This document shows positions 34,728 through 43,450 of a DNA stretch of 64,000 nt, one piece after another; position 1 is the first letter of the stretch; every line of letters starts with the position of its first letter. A model generated the notes under the pieces. It ran no database searches. It saw only the letters and a list, made by a program, of their open reading frames with translations, and had not been told where the DNA came from. The translations under genes and the position numbers were made by a program. Source of the stretch: Oscillospiraceae bacterium (GTDB lineage Bacteria > Bacillota > Clostridia > Oscillospirales > Oscillospiraceae); contig SVMC01000005.1 in NCBI GenBank assembly GCA_015067585.1, forward strand, positions 1 to 64,000, read 5' to 3'.

Positions 34728-35624
34728 ATGGACACAAAGAAATACGAAGCCATGGTTGTTTCCATCCAGCAGGGAAGCTTCACCCGTGCCTCCGATCTTT
34801 TAGGCTATACCCAATCCGGCCTGACCCATATGATGAACGCACTGGAAACCGAAGTGGGATTTCAGCTTCTGCAGCGGGGCCATTTTGGCATCCGTCTGAC
34901 ACCGGACGGTGAGCGGATCCTGCCCATGATCACAGAGTTCCTCCAGGCTGCGGAGCGCCTGCGGGAGGAGATCCGCGCCATTAATGACCGAGCCAGCGAG
35001 ACCATAACCATCGGCTCCTATTCCAGCATTGCCAGCCATTGGCTGCCCGCCATCCTTGATGCCTTCAAAAAGGATTATCCCAATGTGCAGGTCAACATTC
35101 ACGATGAATCCCGACCGCAGCTTTTTCAGGATGTGCAGAACGGGCGCTTTGACATGGCTTTTACCAGCGCACCAACAGAGGAAAATGTGGATTGGCATCC
35201 CCTGCATGACGACCCGCTGCTGGCGCTCCTGCCCAAGAGTTCTCTCATGCCGCAGGAGTCGGCATTTGCGCCGGAAAAATATGCTGGAATGCAGTTTTTG
35301 ATGCCCGCAGACGGCTATGATACCGATATTCTGAAGGTCCTGAAGGCCCACAACATCCGGCCTGAGATCCTCACTTCATCCGTCAGCGATCAGGCCATCA
35401 TTTCAATGGTGGCGCATGGTCTTGGCGTGAGCATGCTCTCAGAGCTGTCGATCCGTGGATACGAGGAGGCCGTATGCGCTCTGCCGCTGAAACCCGGGTA
35501 TTCCCGAAGTCTTGGCATCATTATGAGGAAAAATGCGATCATGAAACCAGCAATCGTAAAGCTGATCGAATGCGCCCGCACCACAGTCAATGCGCTGTAT
35601 CAGACTGCAGACGCACAGAAGTAA
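34728..35624 (+). CDS. LysR-family transcriptional regulator
   Basis: 298 aa. Winged HTH at 1-60 (GSFTRASDLLGYTQSGLTHMMNALETEVGFQLLQRG), then a two-lobed periplasmic-binding-protein-like effector domain (about 90-295; TITIGSYSSIASHWLPAIL). The start ATG 34728 follows AAAGGGAGGG; the track ORF starts too early. LysR genes often regulate a divergent neighbour, but the divergent unit here is the rimP operon over 230 bp away, so the target is not evident. It ends at a strong terminator. Confidence 0.92.
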   Translation: MDTKKYEAMVVSIQQGSFTRASDLLGYTQSGLTHMMNALETEVGFQLLQRGHFGIRLTPDGERILPMITEFLQAAERLREEIRAINDRASETITIGSYSSIASHWLPAILDAFKKDYPNVQVNIHDESRPQLFQDVQNGRFDMAFTSAPTEENVDWHPLHDDPLLALLPKSSLMPQESAFAPEKYAGMQFLMPADGYDTDILKVLKAHNIRPEILTSSVSDQAIISMVAHGLGVSMLSELSIRGYEEAVCALPLKPGYSRSLGIIMRKNAIMKPAIVKLIECARTTVNALYQTADAQK

Positions 35625-35636
35625 GAGATAATCGAA

Positions 35637-35668
35637 CCCGCCCCGGCTGTGCCGGGGCGGGCCATTTT
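35637..35668 (+). terminator. Terminator of the LysR gene
   Basis: CCCGCCCCGGC / GCCGGGGCGGG 11-bp stem with TGT loop, then CCATTTTATT. Confidence 0.85.
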
Positions 35669-35676
35669 ATTCTGTA

Positions 35677-35874
35677 TCAGCAGCCACAACCGTTGTCGCA
35701 GTTGTTACAGCCGCAACCACAATTGCAGCCACTGTTCCAGCCGCAGCCATTGCCGCAGCCATTGCCGCAGCCGCCAAGCAGTACCACTGCCACAATCAGG
35801 ATGATGATCCACCACCAGTTGCTGCCGTAAGCAAAGATACCGCTGCCGCAGTTATTGCAGGAATTACAAGACAT
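35677..35874 (-). CDS. Cys/Gly/Asn-rich single-pass membrane peptide
   Basis: 65 aa with one central helix (NWWWIIILIVAVVLLGG) flanked by Cys-rich tails (MSCNSCNNCGSG; CGNGCGNGCGWNSGCNCGCGCNN). About 15 cysteines are present. AGGAGGT lies before the ATG. Size and layout recall small sporulation (YjcZ-like) membrane peptides, but the Cys content is unusual. Metal binding or disulfide cross-linking in the spore coat would fit; neither is shown. Confidence 0.75.
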   Translation of the reverse strand: MSCNSCNNCGSGIFAYGSNWWWIIILIVAVVLLGGCGNGCGNGCGWNSGCNCGCGCNNCDNGCGC

Positions 35875-35978
35875 AGAATTGACCTCCTGTTTGAATAGTC
35901 AGCGTTGCCGCTCATTCCATGTTATGCATTCTCCACCGGTTGGTGCAAAGAGAAACCGCAAGAAAGTCAAAACGGTTA

Positions 35979-36007
35979 TTGATTCTGTTGCTTTTTTTCA
36001 GTATACT
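35979..36007 (+). promoter_or_regulatory. Sigma-A promoter of the SLH L,D-transpeptidase gene
   Basis: TTGATT, 17 bp, TATACT, about 70 bp before the start codon. Confidence 0.7.
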
Positions 36008-36077
36008 ATATTCAAATCAAACCGCTGCCCGCGCCGACCCGACCATCGGCAACGGCATCCCGCAAGGAGGATGAAAT

Positions 36078-38765
36078 ATGAGAAAAATGACCCGACTTGT
36101 TGCCCTGCTTCTTGCAATGATTCTGATGCTGCAATGTACCGTGGCAGCATCTTACATCACAGACAGCACCGACAACCAAGCCGAGCTTTCGCCCCTGCCC
36201 CTGTCGGATACCTCCGAAACAATTAGCCAGGCGGAGTCTGTCACACCTGCTGAGGAATCTGCTCCGTCAGAGCCTTCGGACCCTCCTGCAGCACCTGATA
36301 CGGACGATCCCATCGATCCCCCTGCGGACCCCGACACAGATGAGCCTGTGCCGCCCGTTGTTGAGATCACCATTTCCGCCGATCTGGAGGATGGTCAGAT
36401 CGTACATAATCCAATGCAGCTCCTGCACATCACCGCAGTGGAAGGTGAAACCGCGCTGGAGTCCGAAGCCATCACCGTCAAGCTGAACGGCGAAGCTGTG
36501 TCCGCAGCAGAAGGTGCCTACTCCCTGAGCCTTCTGAAGGGCGACAATACCGTTGAGATCACCGCTGCCGGCAGCGAGGAATCCAAAACCCTCACCTTGA
36601 CTGTGCGTTTTGAGATCCTGATCCCGGAAGGCTGGGCGCACGATGCTTTGGCGTTCTGTGTGCAATATGACATTCTGAACGGCAATGCCTCCGGTGACCT
36701 TCTTCCCACTGCCCACGCCTCCCGTGCCCAGCTTGCCGCAATGCTGGTTCGCCTGTTTGCAGCCGAAAACGCCGCAGACCTTTCCGGCTATACTGATATG
36801 TCTGCGGATGCCTGGTATTACAATGAAATGGCCCGTGCGGTTGCCATGGGTATCTTTGAAGGCAGCGGCGGTAAGCTGACCCCTGAGCAGTTCATTACCC
36901 GTGAGCAGGCCTTCACGGTGCTGGCCCGTGCCTTCGGCGTATCTGCCGCAACACTTGATTCGCTGAATAAGTTCTCTGACGGACAGAATGTCAGCTCCTG
37001 GGCCGCAGCCGGTGTTGCCGGTATGCTGGAGGCAGGCTATGTCAACGGCACCAACGCAGGCACGCTGAACCCCAAAGGCTTGATCACCCGCCAAGAACTG
37101 GCGCAGGTGCTCTACAACGCGCTTGACTGCATCACTGACGACCCCGAAGCTTTGGACGGCAATCGTATGCTCTATACCGGTTCGGTCGAAGCCCTTGCCG
37201 GAAAACGCATCTCCGGTGACCTGATCCTGAGCTGTGAAACAGAAAACGAGGTCACTGTGAAGGATTTCATTGTGGATGGCCGGCTGGTGCTGCATCTGCA
37301 CAATGCGAAGGACATTATTTTAGAAGAAGTCTGTAAGGATGTAAGCATCTGCACACCTGCCACTGTAGACTTGGAAGCCCCTGTAGACACGCTTTTGTGC
37401 CTTCGTGACAATGCCTTTGTCCGTGGTAATGCAGGCAAGGTCATCATGCTGGCGGATGCCGCCATCAGCGGTGAATTTGGTTCCGTCTACTGTCAGGGCG
37501 GTAACCCCACCATCTCCAGCATCTCCACCGCTGAGAATCTTTACCTTTCTGACACGATGTCAGGAAGCACCGTGCACCTGTACGGCAATGCTGAAAATGT
37601 TTATGCAGAAAGCCGAAATCTGACCATCAGCGAAAACGGTCGGATCGAAACGCTGTATCAGTATCACCTTGACCTGAAGAACTCCTGTACCGTCATCAAC
37701 ACGGTGGACCGCATTGATGCAGGTCTGCATGGTGTCAGCGTTGTTCCCGGCAGCAAGCCCATCGCGTACTACGACAAGCTGGATCTTGTTGTCACCGGTA
37801 CCATCACCGGCGTTAACACCGAAAAAGTCTATGGCGTACCGGACGGTGTGCGCAAATGCACCGTCACCTACACCTATAACGGCAAGGTCCTCAAGACTGA
37901 GAACGACTTCCTTCTGACGGAGGGTGCCAAGCTGACCTGCCCTGTCACCGCTGCCCTGCGTTATAATATTGAGGAGACGCAGAATGTGGTGGTCACCATC
38001 CGCTACGGTGATGAAACTATGACAGCAAATCTGCCCTTTACCTCCACCGGCCGCTATTCTGATTACCATATCGCCAAGAATTCAGTAAGAACCATTCATG
38101 TCATCGCCGTGGTGAATTATTCCACCTCCATTTACTCCTCCAGTTCTCTGAGCGGCTATCTCACCTCTGTTCCCGCAGGCTCCCATGTCTATTTCCTGAA
38201 ATATGTCACGGACAGCGGCAGTATCGCACTGGTAGAAACCCAGAGCGGTGTGCGGGGCTATATCTCCGGTTACGCCATCCGCATCTCCTGGCAGAATTAC
38301 CACAATAACGATGTGGTCTACTCCGACGGCGTCAAGGAAGCCTTTGTCAACGAGGTCAACAACTATTCCAGTAAGACCAAATATCTGATCTGGTGCAACC
38401 TCTACACCACCACCGTCAACATCTTTGAAGGCAGCCAGGGCAACTGGAAGCTCATCAAGTCCTGCGAATGCGTCATCGGCGCACCCAACTCCCCTACCCG
38501 TCCCGGCGTTTATTCCATCTACTCCCACGCCTACTACTGGAGCTTTGACAGCGGCGCCCATCTGGATCAATCCCGCTGCTATTACGCATCTTTGTTTGAC
38601 GGCGGCATCGCTTTCCACACCAGACTTTATTACACCGGCACCAACACCTATGTCAATTCTTCCCTCAGCGCCGCCATCAGCCACGGTTGTGTCCGCTGCC
38701 CGGATGAGATCGCAAAGTTCATCTACAACGAATGTCCCAACGGCACAACTGTCGTGGTTTACTAA
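36078..38765 (+). CDS. SLH-domain L,D-transpeptidase (YkuD)
   Basis: 895-aa secreted protein. A signal peptide (1 to about 25) is followed by a Pro/Asp/Glu-rich stretch (about 45-95), an Ig-like segment (about 95-175), then three SLH-like domains (about 180-350). A large beta region with right-handed repeat character (about 370-560) comes next. A beta segment and an SH3-like segment (about 670-735) lead to a C-terminal YkuD domain (about 750-895). The catalytic motif SHGCVRC is intact (Cys871), with upstream H in AFHTR. The enzyme should form 3-3 peptidoglycan cross-links or attach proteins to the wall. AAGGAGG lies before the ATG. It is monocistronic with a terminator. Confidence 0.9.
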   Translation: MRKMTRLVALLLAMILMLQCTVAASYITDSTDNQAELSPLPLSDTSETISQAESVTPAEESAPSEPSDPPAAPDTDDPIDPPADPDTDEPVPPVVEITISADLEDGQIVHNPMQLLHITAVEGETALESEAITVKLNGEAVSAAEGAYSLSLLKGDNTVEITAAGSEESKTLTLTVRFEILIPEGWAHDALAFCVQYDILNGNASGDLLPTAHASRAQLAAMLVRLFAAENAADLSGYTDMSADAWYYNEMARAVAMGIFEGSGGKLTPEQFITREQAFTVLARAFGVSAATLDSLNKFSDGQNVSSWAAAGVAGMLEAGYVNGTNAGTLNPKGLITRQELAQVLYNALDCITDDPEALDGNRMLYTGSVEALAGKRISGDLILSCETENEVTVKDFIVDGRLVLHLHNAKDIILEEVCKDVSICTPATVDLEAPVDTLLCLRDNAFVRGNAGKVIMLADAAISGEFGSVYCQGGNPTISSISTAENLYLSDTMSGSTVHLYGNAENVYAESRNLTISENGRIETLYQYHLDLKNSCTVINTVDRIDAGLHGVSVVPGSKPIAYYDKLDLVVTGTITGVNTEKVYGVPDGVRKCTVTYTYNGKVLKTENDFLLTEGAKLTCPVTAALRYNIEETQNVVVTIRYGDETMTANLPFTSTGRYSDYHIAKNSVRTIHVIAVVNYSTSIYSSSSLSGYLTSVPAGSHVYFLKYVTDSGSIALVETQSGVRGYISGYAIRISWQNYHNNDVVYSDGVKEAFVNEVNNYSSKTKYLIWCNLYTTTVNIFEGSQGNWKLIKSCECVIGAPNSPTRPGVYSIYSHAYYWSFDSGAHLDQSRCYYASLFDGGIAFHTRLYYTGTNTYVNSSLSAAISHGCVRCPDEIAKFIYNECPNGTTVVVY

Positions 38766-38779
38766 TCTTCCAATAGCAA

Positions 38780-38815
38780 AAAGACGCCGCTGCATTTTGC
38801 ATCGGCGTCTTTATA
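38780..38815 (+). terminator. Terminator of the L,D-transpeptidase gene
   Basis: AAAGACGCCG / CGGCGTCTTT stem, then TATATT. Confidence 0.75.
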
Positions 38816-38831
38816 TTGGTTGACCAAAGTT

Positions 38832-38873
38832 GATGGTACTGCTGCAAAACTTGCGTTTTACAGCAGTACCATC
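38832..38873 (-). terminator. Terminator of the TetR-linked membrane gene pair
   Basis: 19-bp stem (one wobble) GATGGTACTGCTG(C/T)AAAAC with a 4-nt loop, just past the stop of the gene at 38884. Confidence 0.75.
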
Positions 38874-38883
38874 TGTTTAGGGG

Positions 38884-39705
38884 TTATTCCTCGGGTGTAT
38901 GCTTCAGGCGGGCCTTTGCTTCCTCCGGAGTTTCGTTTTCGCGGGTGAGGAAGCGGGCAATGAAGCGGTCTTCGACTTTTTCATAGCCTTCTACCACACC
39001 TTCTTCTACCTTTTTGTAGCCGGTGACGACGCCTTTTTCAATTTTTTTATAACCATCCACCACAGCTTCCGCGATTTTTTCGTTTGCTTTTACAAATTTG
39101 GATTCTGCCATAATGATACTTTTACCTCCGATCAGATGAAGTCCCATCAGGAACACCAGAAGATATACTCCGGTGCCGGTGAGAATATTGAAGATCCGGA
39201 TCTCGTCGACAGTCAGATCTCCGAAGGAGACCAGCATAGACCGCTGCAGAGAGAAGATGGATGCCAGCGCTTCTGCAAAGGAGATACTTCTCAAGGTGTT
39301 CAGGAGGGGAGAGTGGGTTTTGCGAACTTTTACAAGATTTATGATGGCAAGGGTGATTTTCGTGAAAGCATACAGCGCCATCGTGATCATGACGATCTCA
39401 TGATGCGGCACACCCTCTTCCACTTCCACTGCAAGATAGGCGGTTCCTGCCAGTACGATGGAGAGGAACAGGAACATAACGCCGGTAAAGCGCCTGATAA
39501 AGCTGCCATCTGCGGCACCCTCCGCCGGTTTTCTTCCGGAAAGTAAAATGGCAAAACGCATCATGCTCAATACCATGTAATAGGCTGCAAGAGTGACAAA
39601 CCACCAGGAGTGGCTTGAGATACCGACAATGCCGGTGTAAAGGCCGTAGGCAAAGTTGATCACAAGACTGCTCAGGGCAGTCTTTGCCATCTTGTCCGGT
39701 TTCAT
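38884..39705 (-). CDS. Membrane protein with heptad-like C-terminal repeats
   Basis: 273 aa; about six hydrophobic helices in the first 190 residues, then a charged cytoplasmic tail containing three near-copies of an 11-residue unit (VVDGYKKIEKG, VVTGYKKVEEG, VVEGYEKVEDR). The tail ends TPEEAKARLKHTPEE. The start ATG 39705 overlaps the upstream stop (ATGA); the 365-aa track ORF includes 92 residues of another frame. No family is recognised. It is co-transcribed with the small membrane protein upstream and presumably controlled by the divergent TetR. Confidence 0.82.
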   Translation of the reverse strand: MKPDKMAKTALSSLVINFAYGLYTGIVGISSHSWWFVTLAAYYMVLSMMRFAILLSGRKPAEGAADGSFIRRFTGVMFLFLSIVLAGTAYLAVEVEEGVPHHEIVMITMALYAFTKITLAIINLVKVRKTHSPLLNTLRSISFAEALASIFSLQRSMLVSFGDLTVDEIRIFNILTGTGVYLLVFLMGLHLIGGKSIIMAESKFVKANEKIAEAVVDGYKKIEKGVVTGYKKVEEGVVEGYEKVEDRFIARFLTRENETPEEAKARLKHTPEE

Positions 39706-40070
39706 TTCAGGCCCTTTGTAATGGGGATCAGACCAAGCAGCAGGAGAATGCCCACAAGACCGATCAGAATGCCGATGATGTAACTTTCCCACACCAGACA
39801 GAAGCACATTCCGATCCCAAGTGCCAGAGCGCCCATCAGGGAGAAGATGAGGACCATGAATCCTTTGGGACTCAGCTTGAGGGGGGCTTTGTTCTCCATT
39901 TTGCGCCAGACAAAAATGGTGATCAGGCCCAGCACCAGACCTACCGCACCAAAGATAATTCCTTCCGTGAAGGCATTCCACTCAGGAAGCAGAGCCATAC
40001 ACATGCCCAGAGCGAACAGCACACCGCTGACGGTGCCCAGCATCATTGCCACAAAACTGCTTTTTTTCAT
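39702..40070 (-). CDS. Small four-helix membrane protein
   Basis: 122 aa with four hydrophobic helices, no signature motif. The start ATG 40070 lies after AAAGGAG; the track start (40085) precedes that site. First gene of a pair divergent from a TetR regulator, suggesting both are the regulator's targets and possibly involved in efflux or membrane stress. Confidence 0.82.
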   Translation of the reverse strand: MKKSSFVAMMLGTVSGVLFALGMCMALLPEWNAFTEGIIFGAVGLVLGLITIFVWRKMENKAPLKLSPKGFMVLIFSLMGALALGIGMCFCLVWESYIIGILIGLVGILLLLGLIPITKGLK

Positions 40071-40089
40071 AGTGTCTCCTTTCATTAAA

Positions 40090-40170
40090 ACAACAGTTGT
40101 ATTCTTAATACGATTGCAGTATAATACTTTTTGAAAAAAGAAACAATCATCAATTTCGCAACAAGTGTTG
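40090..40170. promoter_or_regulatory. Overlapping divergent promoters with two TetR-operator-like palindromes
   Basis: Plus strand: TTGTAT (40097-40102), 17 bp, TATAAT (40120-40125), toward the TetR gene. Minus strand: TTGTTT (40141-40146), 17 bp, TATACT (40118-40123), toward the membrane genes. The two -10 boxes overlap. ACAACAGTTGT (40090-40100) overlaps the plus -35, and CAACAAGTGTTG (40159-40170) lies upstream of the minus -35. They share the half-site CAAC/GTTG. Confidence 0.7.
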
Positions 40171-40186
40171 GAATAATGGAGATGCT

Positions 40187-40705
40187 ATGAATACCAAGAA
40201 TAACAAACGACGCAGAGAGTCCATTGAGAGAATCGAAAAAGCCTTTGTCGCGCTGCTGCAGACCCGGGAACTGAAGGACATCACCGTTTCCGATATCTGT
40301 AAGCAGACGGGACTGAACCGCAGCACCTTCTATGCCAATTTTCTGGATATCTATGACCTTGCGGATCAGGTGCGGGCGACTCTGGAGCGGGATTTTGCTT
40401 CCGTTTTTCGGGATGACCACAGCACAAGGGAGCAAAACGGCGCCCTCAAGATGTTTACCCACATCAAGGAAAATCAGTTGTTTTATAAAACCTATTTCAA
40501 GCTGGCTTACGATGAATCTCATCAGGTCTTGATTTATGATACGGCAAGAGCGGAAAAGGATTTTGAAAACAAGCACATCAAGTATCATATCGAATTCTTC
40601 CGCAATGGCATCAATGCCATCATAAAAATGTGGCTGGCAGGAGGCTGCGTAGAATCTCCTGAGGAAATGGCCGAGATCCTGAAGCAGGAATACAAAGGAA
40701 GATAG
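40187..40705 (+). CDS. TetR/AcrR-family regulator
   Basis: 172 aa. The N-terminal HTH (about 10-60) reads RIEKAFVALLQTRELKDITVSDICKQTGLNRSTFYANFLDIYDL, a clear TetR signature; the C-terminal helical ligand domain is short and divergent. It likely represses itself and the divergent membrane pair through the palindromes between them. A long hairpin follows the gene. Confidence 0.92.
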   Translation: MNTKNNKRRRESIERIEKAFVALLQTRELKDITVSDICKQTGLNRSTFYANFLDIYDLADQVRATLERDFASVFRDDHSTREQNGALKMFTHIKENQLFYKTYFKLAYDESHQVLIYDTARAEKDFENKHIKYHIEFFRNGINAIIKMWLAGGCVESPEEMAEILKQEYKGR

Positions 40706-40714
40706 CATAAGCAA

Positions 40715-40746
40715 TGCCGCAATCCGGAGCATTCCGGATTGCGGCA
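40715..40746. terminator. Hairpin between convergent genes
   Basis: Perfect 14-bp stem TGCCGCAATCCGGA with GCAT loop, between the TetR gene and the SLH beta-helix gene. Neither side has a good T run. Confidence 0.55.
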
Positions 40747-40771
40747 AAATGCATGATAAAGAGAGAAAATG

Positions 40772-42406
40772 TTATGCTTTGTCTACCAGATTGGTGCAGT
40801 AGCGGGTCAGAACGGTGGCGACTTCTGCGCGGGAGGCATCGGCGGTAGGTGCCAGCAGACCGCCGGTCTTGCCGGAGAGCAGGCCCTCTGCCACGGCCCA
40901 GCGGACATTTTCCACGGCCCAGGAGCCTGTCTGACCGCCGTCGGGGAAGGAATCCAGGCTCTGTCTTGCGGTGACATCGTAACCCTTATACTCAGAATAG
41001 CGGTAGATGATGGCGGACAGCTCCTGACGGGTGATGGCCTGATTGGGGCGGAAGGTGCCGTCGGTGAAGCCTTTGACGATGCCCTCTTCCGCTGCCCAGT
41101 TCACCGCGTCGGTATACCACTGGCCGGAGTAGACATCCTTGAAATCGCAGCGGCTGGCGGCAGGCTCACCCTCCTGACGGAACAAAATGGTGACCACCAT
41201 GCCGCGGCTGGTCTCTAAGTTGGGGCCGAAGGTATCGTTGGTGGTGCCGTTCATCAGGCCGTTGTCATAGACATACTTGACCTCGTCATAGTACCAGTCC
41301 TCCGGCTTCACATCCTCGAAGGTTTCCTCGGTGAGCACCAAAATGGAGGGGATCAGATCCAGTTCCAGATAGGGCAGGCCGTCATGCTGATACCAGTCCT
41401 GATAGGCGATATTGTCGGTACGGCCGGTCTGCCATGCGTTGAGGGCCTGACGGGCGGTGGTGCATTCTCTGCCGTTCACCATGACCGGGGTATCCAGCAC
41501 CGCGTCCACATCCGAGAAGGTGGAGCAGCCTTCCACGCGGGAGCTGGAAATATTGATGTTGGGATTATGATTCTCGTTTTTCAGGGCATAGCAGTTATCG
41601 ATGTCCCGGTCACCGGCGCCGCCGGCGATGAGATAGCGGTCAGAGCCGCGAAGCTCACCGGCATTGAGGCAGTTTTCGATGTCCGCGCTGGTGGTACCGC
41701 CGGAAATGCCGCCCACAAGGCTCCTGCCCTCCACGATGCCGTAGTTGGCGCAGTTGTAGATCTTGCCGTTGCGGTAATTGTCGCCGCAGATGCCGCCGGT
41801 GCAGCGGGAGCCTGCCTTGATATAGCCGTAGTTGGAGCAGTTGAAGACATTGCTGTAATGCACCTGCCCCACAACGCCGCCGGCCCGCTGATATTCGGCG
41901 TATACCGTGGTGTTGTAGTTATGGCAGTTGGTAATCATGGAGTCATCCTTGGCATAGCCCATGACCGCACCCACCTCACTGTAGCCGGAAACATAGCTGT
42001 CCTTCACAATGATATTGTAGATGGTGGTCTTGGACACCACACCGAACAGTGCCTTGTTGGATTCCTTGGTACCGCTGATGTAAAGGCCGGATACGGTATG
42101 ACCCTTGCCGTCAAACACGCCCACAAAGGGATGCTCGCTGGTTCCGATGGGGATCCACTCCTCCGCATCGGTGCGGAGCAGATTACCCTCGCTGTCCACT
42201 AAATTTTCATTCAGAATGATATCCTCGGTCAGGACCACCTTGTACTGGGTGAAATCCTTACCCGCATTCACATCCAGAGCAAACTGTTTGAGTTCCTCCG
42301 CGTTGGTGATGTAATAGTTGGAAGCCGCCGAAACTGTGAATGCGCCGCCCAGCATGGACAGCACCAGCACAAAGACCAGCAGCATGGAGATCAAACGCTT
42401 TTTCAT
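40772..42406 (-). CDS. SLH-anchored beta-helix (GLUG-type) surface protein
   Basis: 544 aa. Signal peptide (1-28, cleavage after VSA). A beta-helix-like domain (about 30-270) has GLUG-type turns such as GGVVGQVHYSNVFNCSNYG and VGGISGGTTSADIENCLNAG, with regularly placed Cys and Asn. A linker and three SLH domains follow (about 350-544; DVKPEDWYYDEVKYVYDNGLMNGT, KGFTDGTFRPNQAITRQE). It is probably an adhesin-like S-layer-associated protein. ATG 42406 follows AAGGAGG; the promoter is TTGAAA-17-TATACT. Confidence 0.9.
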   Translation of the reverse strand: MKKRLISMLLVFVLVLSMLGGAFTVSAASNYYITNAEELKQFALDVNAGKDFTQYKVVLTEDIILNENLVDSEGNLLRTDAEEWIPIGTSEHPFVGVFDGKGHTVSGLYISGTKESNKALFGVVSKTTIYNIIVKDSYVSGYSEVGAVMGYAKDDSMITNCHNYNTTVYAEYQRAGGVVGQVHYSNVFNCSNYGYIKAGSRCTGGICGDNYRNGKIYNCANYGIVEGRSLVGGISGGTTSADIENCLNAGELRGSDRYLIAGGAGDRDIDNCYALKNENHNPNINISSSRVEGCSTFSDVDAVLDTPVMVNGRECTTARQALNAWQTGRTDNIAYQDWYQHDGLPYLELDLIPSILVLTEETFEDVKPEDWYYDEVKYVYDNGLMNGTTNDTFGPNLETSRGMVVTILFRQEGEPAASRCDFKDVYSGQWYTDAVNWAAEEGIVKGFTDGTFRPNQAITRQELSAIIYRYSEYKGYDVTARQSLDSFPDGGQTGSWAVENVRWAVAEGLLSGKTGGLLAPTADASRAEVATVLTRYCTNLVDKA

Positions 42407-42435
42407 GAAAATTCCTCCTTGCATTGTTTGTTGAA

Positions 42436-42464
42436 AGTATACCATTCCTTGCGCTGTTTTTCAA
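42436..42464 (-). promoter_or_regulatory. Sigma-A promoter of the SLH beta-helix gene
   Basis: Minus strand TTGAAA, 17 bp, TATACT. Confidence 0.75.
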
Positions 42465-42479
42465 CCATTCTCAATCGAA

Positions 42480-42506
42480 AACGGGGAACAATTCCTGTCC
42501 CCCGTT
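42480..42506 (-). terminator. Terminator of the 42537-43389 small-gene unit
   Basis: 11-bp stem (one G-U) AACGGGG(G/A)ACA with a 5-nt loop, then TTCGATTG. Confidence 0.65.
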
Positions 42507-42536
42507 AGCATGGTTATTCAGAAAGCCTTGCCGGAA

Positions 42537-42848
42537 TCAATCCTCTATCCAAGGGCAGCGGCGCTTTTCGTCTGCACACTGTTGATCCAGCAAAGTGATA
42601 TCTTCGTCACGATAACCGTTATTTCTCAGATATTCTACCACATTCGGTATTTTCTCGCCATAATACAGATTCTGGAATGTTACAACATTTTCCAAGCAAT
42701 GGTACACTGTATTTGCGGAATATTCCGGGTCATTCGGGTCATTTGCCAGCACTTTGTCGAGAAGAATAAATGTTTCCGAGCAATAACGCCCTACAATTCT
42801 TTCGATGCACTCGCACAGTTCAGGATTGTTCCATTTGTTATCCGGCAT
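42537..42848 (-). CDS. Small hypothetical protein
   Basis: 103 aa from the chosen ATG (108 from the earlier ATG at 42863, whose codon overlaps the GAGGTG). Acidic, soluble, with several Cys (CECIERIVGRYC; QQCADEKRRCPW) and predicted helices. No family recognised. Its start lies about 25 bp after the lipoprotein gene stop, so they probably share a transcript. Confidence 0.6.
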   Translation of the reverse strand: MPDNKWNNPELCECIERIVGRYCSETFILLDKVLANDPNDPEYSANTVYHCLENVVTFQNLYYGEKIPNVVEYLRNNGYRDEDITLLDQQCADEKRRCPWIED

Positions 42849-42873
42849 ACTGTCGCACCTCATTGCTGTGTAT

Positions 42874-43389
42874 TTATAACGCTTTCTCTGAAATCAGCTT
42901 GAGCGCATCTTCCCGGGAAATCTCACCCATACACAAAAATACTGGATTGTTCGGGTCAAAGCTGCCGGTGCGGGTATCTTCCGTTTCCACATAGTCGTTG
43001 TACAATACCATGACGAGACTTTGGGTATCTGGATTCCGCAAAACAGAATGGATCTGAGGCGTATACTGGTAGCCTAAGTCCGTTTTCGCCGTGGGGATGG
43101 CGATATCGCCATCAAACCGCAGCTCCATGGTGACATCATCCGGCTTCGTGAGGGTTGAATTCCGGATCACGATCTGTCCCTGATAGGAATCTGCAGAGAA
43201 AATCGATTCATGATAAATCCCGCAGAAGGAAACCTCACACGCCTCCTGAAAGGCCGCATCCTCCGCTTTATAGGCAGTTGCGCTTACCGTCACATCTACA
43301 GCCTGTTGCCCGCAACCGGAGAGAAACAGCACAAGCAGCATAATCGATAGAAACAGCCATAAGGGTGTAGTTTTTCTTTTCAAAAACAT
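42874..43389 (-). CDS. Putative lipoprotein
   Basis: 171 aa. Signal peptide with lipobox LSGC (Cys about 26), then a beta-rich domain of unknown family containing an EVSFCGIYHESIF stretch and an acidic C-terminus. ATG 43389 lies after GGGAGGG; the track start is 27 nt too early. It is followed closely by the small hypothetical gene. Confidence 0.8.
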   Translation of the reverse strand: MFLKRKTTPLWLFLSIMLLVLFLSGCGQQAVDVTVSATAYKAEDAAFQEACEVSFCGIYHESIFSADSYQGQIVIRNSTLTKPDDVTMELRFDGDIAIPTAKTDLGYQYTPQIHSVLRNPDTQSLVMVLYNDYVETEDTRTGSFDPNNPVFLCMGEISREDALKLISEKAL

Positions 43390-43450
43390 ATTTTCCCTCC
43401 CAACCGCAGAGCGCAAAAACTAAGAGTGCCGTCCTCCTGTTTTTGCTGAT

